This document shows positions 55,270-64,000 of a stretch of 64,000 bases of DNA, in pieces. The number at the start of each line of letters is the position of its first letter. Position 1 is the stretch's first letter. The translations under genes were made by a program, and so were the position numbers. The notes beneath the pieces are model-generated. The model was not told the DNA's origin. It saw only the letters and a list, made by a program, of their open reading frames with translations, and searched no databases. Source of the DNA: Pseudomonadota bacterium (GTDB lineage Bacteria; Pseudomonadota; Alphaproteobacteria; Rhodospirillales; Magnetospirillaceae); the NCBI GenBank assembly GCA_021847015.1, contig JAJZVW010000004.1, positions 1 to 64,000 of the forward strand, written 5' to 3'.

Positions 55270-55872
55270 ATGAAACTCCGCATGTCCACCACCTCACCTT
55301 ATGCCCGCAAATGCCTGATCGTCGCCAGCGAGGCGGGAATCGACGGGCGGATCGAGCGCGTGCCGACGTCTCCCTGGGCGGCGGACACGGATTTGCCCAA
55401 GGACAATCCTTTGTCCAAGATTCCGACCCTTATCACCGACGACGGCGATACCCTCTACGACTCGCCGGTCATTTGCGAATATCTGGATTCGCTGCATTCT
55501 GGCCGCAAACTGATCCCGGCCGCCGGCAGCGACCGCTGGCGCCAGCTCAAGCTCCAGGCCTTGTGCGACGGACTCCTCGATGCGTCGGTGATGGTGCGCG
55601 TCGAGACCGCCACCCGCCCCGAAGACAAGCGCTGGCCGCAATGGATCGAACGCCAGAAGGCGGCGATGGTGCGGGGCCTGGATAGCCTGGAGCGGGAATG
55701 CGCCCAATGGGGCGAGGAATTCCTGATCGGCCAGATCACCGCGATCTCGGCCCTGGGCTATATCGACCTCCGGGGCATCCTCGATTGGCGCGCCGGCCGC
55801 CCCCGGCTCGCCGCCTGGGCCGAGCGCGTCTCCCGCCGCCCTTCGGTCGCCGCGACCGTGCCCAAGGAGTGA
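55270..55872 (+). CDS. Glutathione S-transferase family protein
   Basis: A 200-residue protein. The N-terminal thioredoxin-like domain (MRMSTTSPYARKCLI region, with NPLSKIPTLITDDG and LYDSPVICEYLD) binds glutathione and the C-terminal half is helical. YARK at the start resembles a Ser/Tyr-type active site. The substrate is unknown. It overlaps no neighbour; GGAGG lies five bases before the ATG. Confidence 0.87.
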   Translation: MKLRMSTTSPYARKCLIVASEAGIDGRIERVPTSPWAADTDLPKDNPLSKIPTLITDDGDTLYDSPVICEYLDSLHSGRKLIPAAGSDRWRQLKLQALCDGLLDASVMVRVETATRPEDKRWPQWIERQKAAMVRGLDSLERECAQWGEEFLIGQITAISALGYIDLRGILDWRAGRPRLAAWAERVSRRPSVAATVPKE

Positions 55873-55876
55873 CGCC

Positions 55877-56362
55877 GTGAACGCCGCTTTCCGAAAGCTC
55901 GTGCCGACGGCGGCACTGGCCGTCGCCTTGGCGGCGTGCGCCGGCACGGATGAACTGAGCCGCTTGCAGCCGCCCGGCTACATCGCCGACGCGCAACAGC
56001 TCGTGGCCCGGGCGGACTGGAGCGCGCCCGAGGTGGTGACGGTGGCGATCAGCGACTACGCCTTCACGCCCAACGAGCTGACCTTCCATCGCGACCGCCC
56101 GGCGCGCCTCGTCCTCAAGAATACCTCGGACACCGACCATACCTTCGTGTCCAAAGGGTTCTTCCAGGCGATCGCGGTCGAACGGGTGGCCGGACCGGAG
56201 GGTGAAAAGTCCGGCCCCTATGTGGAAAAGATCGTGATCCCGGCCGGCCAGACCAAGGAACTCTGGTTCATTCCGGGGCGCTATGGCGCCTGGACCTTCG
56301 AATGCACGAGGCCCGGCCATGCCCTGCTGGGCATGACGGGCGTGGTCAACGTGGTGAAGTAG
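55877..56362 (+). CDS. Cupredoxin-domain lipoprotein
   Basis: A 161-residue protein with a lipoprotein signal ending in LAAC (Cys21). The mature part is a cupredoxin: the type 1 copper ligands fit His88 (DHTF), Cys143 (FECT), His148 (GHAL) and Met153 (GMTG). It would carry electrons at the outer face of the inner membrane or in the periplasm. It begins four bases after the GST gene, as if in one operon. Confidence 0.8.
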   Translation: MNAAFRKLVPTAALAVALAACAGTDELSRLQPPGYIADAQQLVARADWSAPEVVTVAISDYAFTPNELTFHRDRPARLVLKNTSDTDHTFVSKGFFQAIAVERVAGPEGEKSGPYVEKIVIPAGQTKELWFIPGRYGAWTFECTRPGHALLGMTGVVNVVK

Positions 56363-56373
56363 GCGGGGCCCCA

Positions 56374-56399
56374 AGGGGGCTTTCCAGAGAAAGCCCCCT
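56374..56399. terminator. Bidirectional hairpin between convergent genes
   Basis: An 11-bp perfect stem AGGGGGCTTTC/GAAAGCCCCCT with loop CAGA sits between the cupredoxin gene and the end of ftsH. There is no T-run on either side, so termination is presumed. Confidence 0.6.
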
Positions 56400-56407
56400 G
56401 TCCGGCC

Positions 56408-58264
56408 TCAACCGGCGGTGAATGCCGCGTTTTCCAGATCCGAGGCCAGCCGTGAGGTGCGGATGATCTCGTTGATCTCCGTTCCCGACAGCGATTCCCG
56501 CTCCAGCAGGGCTTGGGCCACAGCTTCGAGTTGGGCGGCGTGGGTCTCCAGAACGGCCAACGCCTTGCGGTGGGCCAAGGAGGTCAGTTTGCGGACCTCG
56601 GTATCGATCTTGCGCGAGGTTTCATCCGAACGCATGCCCTCGGCGGTGTAAGGATCGGCGTGTGCGCCGGCGAAGGCGACCATGCCGAGATCGGCGCTCA
56701 TGCCCCATTCGGTGACCATCTTGCGGGCGATCCGGGTCGCCATCTGAATATCGCCCGCGGCACCGGTGGAAACATCGTCATGGCCGAAGATCAGTTCTTC
56801 GGCGGCGCGCCCGCCCATCGCCACCGCCAGGTCGGCCTCAAGTTTCGAGCGGCGCAAGGCGGGGCTGTCCTTTTCCGGCAGCCGCACCACCATGCCCAGC
56901 GCCTGGCCGCGGGGAACGATGGTCGCCTTGTGGATGGGATCGGACGCCGGCATGTGCAGGGCGACCACCGCGTGCCCCGCTTCGTGATACGCGGTCAGCC
57001 TGCGGTCCTCCTCGCTCATAATGGTCTGCCGCTCGGTTCCCAGCAGGATGCGGTCCTTGGCGGCATCGAAGTCGGCCATGGTCACCTTGTCGTGGCCGGC
57101 CCGCGCGGCGACGATGGCAGCCTCATTGACCAGATGGGCAAGCTGGGCACCGGAAAAGCCCGGCGTGCCGCGGGCCACCAGATGCAGGTCCACCTTCGGC
57201 GACAGCCTCACCTTGGCGGCGTGCACACCCAGAATTTTCTCCCGTCCCGCGACATCCGGGGTTTGCAGGACGACATGGCGGGAAAAGCGCCCGGGACGCA
57301 GCAAGGCTTCGTCGAGGATGTCGGGACGGTTGGTGGCGGCGATCACCACCACCCCGGAATTGGGTTTGAAACCGTCCATCTCGACGAGAAGCTGGTTCAG
57401 GGTCTGTTCGCGCTCCTCATGGGCGGCCCGCGCATTGGCGCCCGAGCGCTGCCGCCCGACCGCGTCGATTTCATCGATGAACAGGATGCACGGCGCCTTC
57501 TTTTTCGCGGTGGCGAACATCTTGCGCACGCGGCCGGCACCGACGCCGACGAACATCTCGACGAAATCGGAACCCGAAATGGAGAAGAAGGGCACGCCCG
57601 CCTCCCCCGCCACGGCGCGAGCCAGCATGGTCTTGCCGGTGCCAGGCGGCCCCGACATCAGCACGCCGGTCGGCACCCGCGCCCCAAGGCGCGAAAAGCG
57701 AGAGGGGTTCTTCAGGAATTCGACCACCTCCATCAGTTCCAGCTTCTCGTTGTCGCAGCCGGCGACGTCGGCGAACCGCACCGCGGTGTCCGCGGGGGAT
57801 GCGAGCGTGGCGCGGCTGCCGCCGCCGACCGGCGCCCGCAGGCGGAAGAACCACAGGCCGAAGGCGACCGCCCCCAGAACGATGATGTTGCCGACCACAG
57901 CCAAGGCCGTCTCGCTGCCCAGGCCGGTGCCGGCCGAAAACGCCTTGTCCGGTTCGAAGACGACCTTCGCCCCTTTTCCGGCCGCCTCGTCGGCCAGCTT
58001 GGCCGCCACCGAGGGCGGCACCGCGGCGCTCAACGCCCCGTCCCCACGCGCTTTGGCGACCGCAGTCCCGTCCGCGTAAAAGGTGAGGTCGGTCACGTTG
58101 CCGTCCGCGATCCGCGCGCGCACGGCGGAATAGCTGGATTCCTTCACCGCTCCGGGGCCGTTGTCCGCCGTAAGGCCGCGGTACAGGGGGTAGCTGACCG
58201 CCCCCACGAGCACCAGACCGAGGAGGGCCAGCAGGGCGATCAGGAGGTATTTCCTTCTGCTCAC
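56408..58264 (-). CDS. ftsH: ATP-dependent zinc metalloprotease FtsH
   Basis: A 618-residue protein. Two membrane segments (7-27 and 119-140) flank a small periplasmic domain. The AAA+ module has Walker A GPPGTGKT at 205-212 and the [19 protein letters not shown]; the protease has HEAGH near 427-431. It extracts and degrades membrane proteins. The periplasmic part is short and Ala-rich, so this may be a second FtsH rather than the essential copy. Confidence 0.93.
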   Translation of the reverse strand: MSRRKYLLIALLALLGLVLVGAVSYPLYRGLTADNGPGAVKESSYSAVRARIADGNVTDLTFYADGTAVAKARGDGALSAAVPPSVAAKLADEAAGKGAKVVFEPDKAFSAGTGLGSETALAVVGNIIVLGAVAFGLWFFRLRAPVGGGSRATLASPADTAVRFADVAGCDNEKLELMEVVEFLKNPSRFSRLGARVPTGVLMSGPPGTGKTMLARAVAGEAGVPFFSISGSDFVEMFVGVGAGRVRKMFATAKKKAPCILFIDEIDAVGRQRSGANARAAHEEREQTLNQLLVEMDGFKPNSGVVVIAATNRPDILDEALLRPGRFSRHVVLQTPDVAGREKILGVHAAKVRLSPKVDLHLVARGTPGFSGAQLAHLVNEAAIVAARAGHDKVTMADFDAAKDRILLGTERQTIMSEEDRRLTAYHEAGHAVVALHMPASDPIHKATIVPRGQALGMVVRLPEKDSPALRRSKLEADLAVAMGGRAAEELIFGHDDVSTGAAGDIQMATRIARKMVTEWGMSADLGMVAFAGAHADPYTAEGMRSDETSRKIDTEVRKLTSLAHRKALAVLETHAAQLEAVAQALLERESLSGTEINEIIRTSRLASDLENAAFTAG

Positions 58265-58470
58265 AATTCGCTCTTCCGTTCTAGCCAGTCAGGGGTACCG
58301 TCACCAAGGTAAGCAACTGGGTACGGCTTGGGACCCGCGCAGAGGGGGTGCGGGTCGATTTTTCGCCGTCCCGGCAGCGGTGAGCACCTTTTTTGCCGGT
58401 GATTAAGCGCCGGATTTCGCCGAAGACACGGCGTTGACGCTTCCCGATTCCCTTCGAACGAAATCCCGCG

Positions 58471-60123
58471 CTATCCGACGGCCCGCAGCGTGACCACGAA
58501 GCGCGCCCCCACCACCTTGCCCGAGGCATCTCTACGGTTCTCGGCACGGATGCGTCCGCCATGCGCCTCGACGATCTGCTTGGAGATCGACAGGCCGAGC
58601 CCGGAATGGGTGCCGAACTTTTCATCCTTGGGCCGCTCCGAGTAGAAGCGCTCGAAGATGGCCTCCAGCTTGTTCTCGGGGATTCCCGGCCCCTCGTCCT
58701 CGACGGCGATGCGGACCGCGCCGTCTTCCCGTCCGGCCGCCAGGGTGATGGTACCGCCAGCCGGGCTGAACGAAATCGCGTTGGCGATGAGGTTGCGCAG
58801 GACCTGCACCAGCCGGCTTTCGATCCCGGACACCACGAGGGGATCGCCGAGGGGAGCGTGGACGGTGAAATGGAGGCCATCCTCCTCGGTGGTGGAGCGG
58901 TAGACCTCGGCCAGCGTCTCGACCATGGCAAGCATCGCCACAGGTTCGGTCTCGGCGCGCGACAGTTCGGCATCCAGCCGCGAGGCATCGGAAATGTCGG
59001 AAATCAGCCGATCCAAGCGCTGGACGTCGTCTTGGACGATCGCCAACAACTTGCGCTGCTGTTCGGGATCGGTCACCCGCGCGGCCGTCTCCACCGCCGA
59101 GCGCAGCGAGGTCAGCGGATTCTTGATCTCGTGGGCCACATCGGCGGCGAAAGCCTCGATGGCGTCCATCCGACGCCACAACGTTTCGGTCATCTGCGTC
59201 AACGCCATGGACAGGTCGCCGATTTCGTCGCCCCGGTCGGAAAGGTCCGGAATCTTGTGCCGCCGGCCATGACCGTGGCGCACGTGCTCGGCGGCAAGGG
59301 CGAGGCGGCGGACCGGCCGCGCGATCGTCCCCGCCAGATACAGGGAAAGCAAGGTGGTGATCATCAGCACCACCACGAAGATCTCCACAATCGCCAGACG
59401 CACCTGAAACAAGGAACGGGCGATGTTGGCACCGTCGGCGGAGACCATGAGGGCGCCGACCACCTGCTTGTAGCGCTGCACCGGCACCGCCACCGAGATG
59501 ATGATCCCGTGGCGTTTGGCCCTGACCGCCGTTTCGATTCGGCCGGCCAAGGCGGCCATCACCTCGGGATAGATCTCGGCGTGCTGGTTGAGCGGCTCGA
59601 CGTAGCGGGGCAACGTCTTCTCGTCGGGCATCCAGGTGGTGATGCGGCCCCAAAGGTGACGCAGGCGATGATGCCAGCCGTTTCCACCGACTTCCGGCAA
59701 CTCGTCGATCTGGACGATGACGCCGTCGGCGGATCGCAGGATGCGCGAATCGGCGGCGAGATCGCCCACGGGATCGAACAGGCGTGCCCTGACCTGCGCC
59801 GGCTCGGCGAGGCGGCGGACCATTTGCTGGGCCAGTTCGCGATTGAGTTCCAGCAGACCCAGCGCCTCTTCGTTGACGGCGCCCTCGCCGATGGCGCCGG
59901 CGACCATCTCCGCCTGGGTCGTCAAGCCCTGCAACTCGGCGTGGATCAGACCTTGCTTGTAGCGGTCGAGATAGAACAGCCCCACCACGAGGATGACCGG
60001 GGCCAACAGGTTCACGGCGAGAATGCGCCGGGTCAGCGGCGACGCGAACGGCCGCCACCGCCTCCGGAAGCGCGCGGGCCCGACCTTGGCCGGCTGGCCC
60101 CCGGAGTCAGGGAGCGTCTTCAC
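58471..60123 (-). CDS. chvG: Sensor histidine kinase, ChvG-like
   Basis: A 550-residue protein from a GTG overlapping the end of the response-regulator gene by 17 bases. Two membrane segments (34-54 and about 265-287) bracket a periplasmic domain, followed by HAMP, the phospho-accepting His in [20 protein letters not shown] near 330 and the ATPase domain ([38 protein letters not shown]). ChvG proteins sense acid and envelope stress. The symbol follows the family; the native stimulus here is unknown. Confidence 0.88.
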   Translation of the reverse strand: MKTLPDSGGQPAKVGPARFRRRWRPFASPLTRRILAVNLLAPVILVVGLFYLDRYKQGLIHAELQGLTTQAEMVAGAIGEGAVNEEALGLLELNRELAQQMVRRLAEPAQVRARLFDPVGDLAADSRILRSADGVIVQIDELPEVGGNGWHHRLRHLWGRITTWMPDEKTLPRYVEPLNQHAEIYPEVMAALAGRIETAVRAKRHGIIISVAVPVQRYKQVVGALMVSADGANIARSLFQVRLAIVEIFVVVLMITTLLSLYLAGTIARPVRRLALAAEHVRHGHGRRHKIPDLSDRGDEIGDLSMALTQMTETLWRRMDAIEAFAADVAHEIKNPLTSLRSAVETAARVTDPEQQRKLLAIVQDDVQRLDRLISDISDASRLDAELSRAETEPVAMLAMVETLAEVYRSTTEEDGLHFTVHAPLGDPLVVSGIESRLVQVLRNLIANAISFSPAGGTITLAAGREDGAVRIAVEDEGPGIPENKLEAIFERFYSERPKDEKFGTHSGLGLSISKQIVEAHGGRIRAENRRDASGKVVGARFVVTLRAVG

Positions 60124-60811
60124 GGTATCGGTATCCGACTCCGTACAACGTCTCGATATGGCCGAAATCGTGATCGACTTCCCGGAACTTCTTGCGCAGG
60201 CGCTTGATATGGCTGTCGATGGTCCGGTCGTCGACGTAGATGTGCTCGCCATAGGCGGCATCGATGAGCTGGTCGCGATTCTTGACGTGACCCGGCCGCT
60301 GGGCCAGGGACTTGAGGATAAGGAATTCCGTGACGGTCAGATCGACCTTCTGGCCTTTCCAGGTACAGACATGCCGCGAGGCGTCGAGCACCAGGTCGCC
60401 CCGCGCCAGCGTGCCCGAAGACGACGCGTCGGTGCCGTCCCCGACCGCCTCGACACGGCGGATCAGGGCACGGATGCGTTCAATCAGCAGCTTTTGCGAA
60501 AAGGGCTTCTTGATGTAGTCGTCGGCGCCCATCCTGAGGCCGAGCAATTCGTCGATCTCGTCGTCCTTCGAGGTCAGGAAGATCACGGGGATGGCGCTGG
60601 TCTTACGCAACCTCTGAAGAAGCTCCATGCCGTCCATGCGCGGCATCTTTATGTCGAGAACGGCCAGGTCGACGGGCTGCGCCGTCAAGCCGCGCAGCGC
60701 CTCGGCGCCATCGGTGAAGGTGCGGACCTTGAAGCCTTCGGCCTCCAACGCCATGGATACCGACATCAGGATATTTCGGTCGTCATCGACCAGAGCGATC
60801 GTATTCGCCAC
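60107..60811 (-). CDS. chvI: Response regulator, ChvI-like (OmpR/PhoB type)
   Basis: A 234-residue protein. The receiver domain has the acidic pair DDD near 9-11, phospho-accepting Asp53 ([13 protein letters not shown]) and the Lys in YIKKPF; the C-terminal winged helix is of the OmpR type ([36 protein letters not shown]). It lies upstream of and overlaps the kinase gene. In relatives it controls exopolysaccharide, motility and acid response. Confidence 0.93.
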   Translation of the reverse strand: MANTIALVDDDRNILMSVSMALEAEGFKVRTFTDGAEALRGLTAQPVDLAVLDIKMPRMDGMELLQRLRKTSAIPVIFLTSKDDEIDELLGLRMGADDYIKKPFSQKLLIERIRALIRRVEAVGDGTDASSSGTLARGDLVLDASRHVCTWKGQKVDLTVTEFLILKSLAQRPGHVKNRDQLIDAAYGEHIYVDDRTIDSHIKRLRKKFREVDHDFGHIETLYGVGYRYREDAP

Positions 60812-60904
60812 GCGTCATACCTCCCTGGGGCGATGAACGAGAGGGTTACCGAAACCTCCAAGCGCCGCAAGCCCGCGCGGGGGCCGCTCCCCCCAATGAT
60901 CAGA

Positions 60905-60934
60905 TTGACGCCCCTTTTGTGGCGAAATTATAGT
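60905..60934 (+). promoter_or_regulatory. Sigma-70 promoter for the cobalt transporter
   Basis: TTGACG and TATAGT are spaced by 18 bases (17 if the -10 is read TTATAG). Transcription would begin close to the first base of the riboswitch. Confidence 0.7.
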
Positions 60935-60940
60935 CCCTGT

Positions 60941-61160
60941 CGATGGTTCTTCGCATCCCTTGGATGCGAAGTGAAAAGGGAACCCGGTGCGGTGTCCGAA
61001 AAGGCGCCAACCCCGGGGCTGCCCCCGCAACTGTAAGCGGAGAGGGTTCGGCCGCGAGCGATCGCCACTGGCCGGTCCGCCACGATCCACCGGCGGACGG
61101 AACACGGCCGGGAAGGCTATGCCGAACCTCATGACCCGCGAGCCAGGAGACCTGCCATCG
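60941..61160 (+). promoter_or_regulatory. Cobalamin riboswitch
   Basis: The outer stem CGATGG/CCATCG closes a region with GGGAACCCGGTG, the conserved B12 box core GCTGCCCCCGCAACTGTAAGCG and GAGCCAGGAGACCTGCC at its end. These are the defining elements of the cobalamin riboswitch. It lies 107 bases before cbiM. When B12 is abundant it should shut down expression of the cobalt importer downstream. Confidence 0.95.
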
Positions 61161-61266
61161 CATCAGCGTGCGCACGCTTTTCCGGGCGGGGTGACCCGGA
61201 AAACGGAATCCGGTCCCGTGTCGTATCGGGGGCGGAGTGCGCCGCACCCGTATGTGAGGTGGACCT

Positions 61267-61932
61267 ATGCATATCATGGAAGGATTCCTTCCCATCGGCC
61301 ACGCGGCCGCGTGGACGGCCATCGCCGCCCCGTTCGTCGTCACCGGCGCCCGCCGCCTTGCCCGCCAGTTGCGGGACCGGCCGCAGGACCGTCTGCCACT
61401 GGCCGCCGCCGGGGCGTTCGTGTTCGTCCTGTCGGCCTTGAAGCTGCCCAGCGTCACCGGATCATGCTCGCACCCGACCGGCACCGGGTTCGGCGCGCTG
61501 GCGTTCGGACCACCGACGATGGCCGCGCTGGGGACGGTCGTGCTGCTGTTCCAGGCGCTGCTGCTGGCCCATGGCGGTTTGACCACTCTCGGTGCCAACG
61601 TCGTCTCCATGGCCGTCGCCGGCCCCTGGACGTCCTGGGCCGTCTATCGCCTGGCCACGGGCCTGCGCGCACCCCAGGGCCTGTCGGTGTTCCTCGCCGC
61701 CTGTCTCGGCGACCTCGCCACCTACACCGTCACCTCGCTGCAACTGGCCCTGGCCTTTCCGGCGGCCAGCGGCGGCGTGGCGGCCGCCTTCCTGAAATTC
61801 GCCGGCATCTTCGCCCTCACCCAGGTCCCTCTCGCCATCGCCGAGGGCCTGCTGACGGTGGTGATGGTCAACGCGCTCGAAGCCCGCGGAATGGCCGCCC
61901 TGTCGGGCAAGTTGACCGAGGTGCGCCCGTGA
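61267..61932 (+). CDS. cbiM: Cobalt ECF transporter substrate-capture protein CbiM
   Basis: A 221-residue membrane protein beginning [14 protein letters not shown], the metal-binding N-terminus of the CbiM family in which His2 helps coordinate Co(II). [17 protein letters not shown] is the conserved loop, and about six membrane spans follow. It captures cobalt in the CbiMNQO energy-coupling-factor transporter. It is the first gene after a cobalamin riboswitch and its stop overlaps the cbiN start (GTGA). Confidence 0.94.
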   Translation: MHIMEGFLPIGHAAAWTAIAAPFVVTGARRLARQLRDRPQDRLPLAAAGAFVFVLSALKLPSVTGSCSHPTGTGFGALAFGPPTMAALGTVVLLFQALLLAHGGLTTLGANVVSMAVAGPWTSWAVYRLATGLRAPQGLSVFLAACLGDLATYTVTSLQLALAFPAASGGVAAAFLKFAGIFALTQVPLAIAEGLLTVVMVNALEARGMAALSGKLTEVRP

Positions 61933-62222
61933 GCCGGCGCGGAAACGCCGCCCTCGCGCTGGCGGCGGCCGCGATCGCGGCGGCGCCGCTGGCCCTGCCG
62001 GTCGGGGGCGATTTCGGCGGCAGCGACGACAAGGCCGCGGCGGCAATCGCCGCCACCGGTTACCGCCCCTGGTTCACGCCGCTGTGGAAGCCCCCCAGCA
62101 CGGAAGTCGAGAGCCTGCTGTTCGCCCTCCAGGCCGCCCTGGGGGCGGGAACGCTGGGCTACGTTCTGGGGCGGACGCACGGCGGCAGGCCGCCGGGAAA
62201 GGCCGACGATGGCGAGCATTGA
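61929..62222 (+). CDS. cbiN: Cobalt transport protein CbiN
   Basis: A 97-residue protein from a GTG overlapping the cbiM stop. Two membrane segments (about 5-25 and 60-80) flank an extracytoplasmic loop with [20 protein letters not shown], the CbiN pattern. It helps load cobalt into CbiM. It ends 14 bases inside the cbiQ gene. Confidence 0.88.
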   Translation: MSRRGNAALALAAAAIAAAPLALPVGGDFGGSDDKAAAAIAATGYRPWFTPLWKPPSTEVESLLFALQAALGAGTLGYVLGRTHGGRPPGKADDGEH

Positions 62223-62946
62223 CCGGCTGGCCCAGACCAGCCCGTGGCGCACGCTGCCGCTGGCGGAAAAGGCGCTGCTGGCGCTCGGGCTGCTGCTTCT
62301 GGCGCTGGTGCTGCCGCCTTGGCCGGGCGGGGCGATCGTCCTTGCGGTCGCCGCCGCGACCGCCATCGGGCTGGCCGGCATCCCGGCCGCGCAATGGCTG
62401 GCGATTTTCGCGGCGCCCTTCGGCTTCGTCCTGACCGGGGCGGCAACGCTGGCGTTGGGATGGGATTCCGGCGGTTTCCGGTTCCTGCCGGACGGCGCCG
62501 TGGCGGCACTGGCCATGGTGCTCCGCTCCGCCGCCGCGGTGTCGAGCCTGCTGCTGCTGTCGCTGACCACGCCGGCCACCGATTTCGTGCGCGGCGCCCA
62601 ACGGCTTGGGCTGCCGCCCGAACTGGCGGAAACGGCGCTGGCGACCTACGGCTTCCTGTTCATCCTCCAGGACACCGCCACCGCCATGCACGCCAGCCAG
62701 GCGGCCCGTCTGGGTTATGACGGTCCCGGGCGTGCCCTTCGCTCGCTCGGGGGATTGGCCGCGGCGTTGCTGCCCAGGGCGTTCGAACGGGCGCGGCGCC
62801 TGGAAACCGGCCTGGCGGCCCGGGGCTTCGACGGCCGGCTGCGGGTCCTGGCGGCGGCGCGGACCATCTCCCCGATCCGCGTTTCGGCCATTCTGGCGAC
62901 TCTCGCCTCGGTGGCCGGAACCGGCCTGTGGGCGGCATGGCGATGA
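62209..62946 (+). CDS. cbiQ: Cobalt ECF transporter T component CbiQ
   Basis: A 245-residue membrane protein starting inside the end of cbiN. It has four to five spans and the ARG-containing coupling helices typical of T components (ASQAARLGYDGPGRALRSLG and ERARRLETGLAARGFDG). It transmits ATP-driven motion from CbiO to CbiM. The ATPase gene overlaps its end. Confidence 0.92.
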   Translation: MASIDRLAQTSPWRTLPLAEKALLALGLLLLALVLPPWPGGAIVLAVAAATAIGLAGIPAAQWLAIFAAPFGFVLTGAATLALGWDSGGFRFLPDGAVAALAMVLRSAAAVSSLLLLSLTTPATDFVRGAQRLGLPPELAETALATYGFLFILQDTATAMHASQAARLGYDGPGRALRSLGGLAAALLPRAFERARRLETGLAARGFDGRLRVLAAARTISPIRVSAILATLASVAGTGLWAAWR

Positions 62947-63773
62947 TGCCGCCCCCCCTCCTCGAAGCCCGCAGACTGGCGTACGCCTACGTCGGCGGAA
63001 CGGCCGCCCTGACCGGTCTCGACCTCACCATCGCGCGCGGGGAGCGCCTCGCCGTTCTCGGCCCCAACGGCGCCGGCAAGACCACCTTCCTGTTGCACTT
63101 GAACGGCACCCTGCGCCCGGCCGGCGGCCAGATCCTCTTGGACGGCCGGCCGGCCCGCTACGACCGCGCGAGCCTGGCGGCCTGGCGCCGCCGGGTTGGC
63201 CTGGTCCTCCAGGACCCCGACGACCAGTTGTTCGCCCCGACGGTCGCCGAGGACGTATCCTTCGGCCCTCTCAACCTCGGCCTTTCCGATGACGAGACGC
63301 GCGTGCGGGTCGAGGATGCCCTGAAGGCCATGGGCATGGACGCTCTCGCCGGCCGGCCGCCGCACATGCTGTCCTTCGGCCAGAAGAAACGGGCCGCCAT
63401 CGCCGGCGCGGTGGCCATGCGCCCGGAGCTTCTGGTCCTGGACGAACCGACGGCAGGGCTGGACGCCGCCGGAGCGGCTGCCCTGCTCACCGTTCTGGAA
63501 GGCCTTCATGCCGCTGGCACAACCTTGGTCTTCGCCACGCACGATGTCGATTTCGCCTGGGCCTGGGCCGACACGGTCGCGCTGTTCGAGGGCGGAACGG
63601 TCACCGTTCAGGGGAAAGCCGAAACCGTGCTTGCGGATCGCGCCATGCTCGGGCGGGCGAATATGCCGTTGCCCTTGCTGGCGGAACTGGGGATGGCTGC
63701 GGGCGGCAGGTTGCCGCGCCGGCGGGCCGAGGCCGTGGACCTGTTCCGGGCTATGGCCGGCCGGGATGGGTGA
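62943..63773 (+). CDS. cbiO: Cobalt ECF transporter ATPase CbiO
   Basis: About 276 residues from the ATG overlapping the cbiQ stop; other ATG codons lie six bases before and three bases after it. Walker A is GPNGAGKTT, the Q-loop VLQDPDDQLFAPTVAEDVSF, the signature LSFGQKKRAAIAGA and Walker B LLVLDEPTAGLD, with the H-loop in ATHDVDF. It powers cobalt uptake. It completes cbiMNQO. Confidence 0.94.
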   Translation: MMPPPLLEARRLAYAYVGGTAALTGLDLTIARGERLAVLGPNGAGKTTFLLHLNGTLRPAGGQILLDGRPARYDRASLAAWRRRVGLVLQDPDDQLFAPTVAEDVSFGPLNLGLSDDETRVRVEDALKAMGMDALAGRPPHMLSFGQKKRAAIAGAVAMRPELLVLDEPTAGLDAAGAAALLTVLEGLHAAGTTLVFATHDVDFAWAWADTVALFEGGTVTVQGKAETVLADRAMLGRANMPLPLLAELGMAAGGRLPRRRAEAVDLFRAMAGRDG

Positions 63774-63918
63774 CGGGACCGAAGGAGGGCGGATCGCTCG
63801 CCGGAAAAGAGTCTTCGCCGGCCAGTGCGACTTCGTCCTTCTCCTGGCCGCGTTCGACGGATTTGGACACCGGGCGACGCTTGTCGTCATCGCCGGATGG
63901 TTTTTGGTGTTCACCCAT
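63751..63918 (-). CDS. Small conserved hydrophilic protein
   Basis: A 55-residue charged protein from the ATG giving MGEHQKPSGDDDKRR and ending in EDSFPASDPPSFGPV, a tail shared by many small alphaproteobacterial proteins of unknown function. It overlaps the end of cbiO by 23 bases on the opposite strand. No function is recognised. Confidence 0.6.
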   Translation of the reverse strand: MGEHQKPSGDDDKRRPVSKSVERGQEKDEVALAGEDSFPASDPPSFGPVTHPGRP

Positions 63919-64000
63919 GCCGCTCGCCCTCCTGGCTTCGGGAACGACGGGGATGTGGGCATCCGCCGTGGCGGCGGCAACGATGCACAAGGGGAAAAAA

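Noticed and set aside
56513-58312. Long open frame antisense to ftsH
   Set aside because: The ftsH reading is complete with all catalytic motifs, and the antisense frame shows only His/Arg-rich shadow sequence.

Overview
The window is high-GC DNA from an alphaproteobacterium, most likely of the Rhodospirillales and plausibly Magnetospirillum-like. The grounds are a ChvG/ChvI-type two-component pair, the yqeY-dnaG-rpoD arrangement, a phasin, an Lrp-family regulator divergent from a 2-Cys peroxiredoxin, and typical Rhodospirillaceae protein sequences. The genus is an inference, and no magnetosome gene is present.

Layout. (1) 1-6.1 kb is the 3' end of a prophage late region: a tail-tip protein cut by the window edge, two fibre-plus-repeat-peptide modules, then small lysis-type genes (membrane peptide, lytic-transglycosylase-like protein, membrane/lipoprotein hybrid), closed by a perfect 15-bp hairpin terminator. 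(2) 6.1-24.9 kb is an accessory region: two Tat-exported proteins, a TrmH-type methyltransferase, a DEDDh exonuclease, a HAD protein, a WYL regulator, a PD-(D/E)XK protein, a broken and an intact Sir2 gene, a divergent FtsZ/tubulin homologue carrying a Tat signal, a Cas4-like/DEDD nuclease fusion, a 1376-residue SNF2 helicase, a frameshifted nuclease-toxin/NTF2-immunity pair, a ParD/ParE module, decayed recombinase and DUF7220-like fragments, and short repeats. It reads as a defence or mobile-element island, although no complete named defence system is recognisable. (3) 25-43 kb is core genome: nitroreductase, iron alcohol dehydrogenase, a solute-binding protein, a histidine phosphatase, rpmI-rplT-pheS-pheT, a TetR regulator, an aspartate aminotransferase, a large chemoreceptor, tRNA-Ile2(CAU), and rpoD/dnaG/yqeY. 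(4) 43-56 kb holds carA-carB-greA, lrp/peroxiredoxin/trxB, a LysR regulator, a hairpin-rich non-coding stretch, a phasin, ubiA, a lysine-methyltransferase-like gene, gloB, a GST and a cupredoxin lipoprotein. (5) 56-64 kb holds ftsH, chvG/chvI and a cobalamin-riboswitch-controlled cbiMNQO cobalt transporter.

How the genes fit together. The core blocks are translation (L35, L20, PheRS, tRNA-Ile2), replication and transcription initiation (DnaG, RpoD), carbamoyl phosphate supply with GreA, thiol redox defence (peroxiredoxin, TrxB) and cobalt uptake under B12 feedback. The most unusual gene is the exported FtsZ-like protein directly downstream of a class-III sirtuin. Other points worth attention are the sirtuin duplication around an orphan gene, the toxin/immunity pair, the internal lipobox in a phage protein, the five-hairpin array near 52 kb, and a chemoreceptor with an N-terminal zinc-binding domain and a C-terminal PilZ domain.
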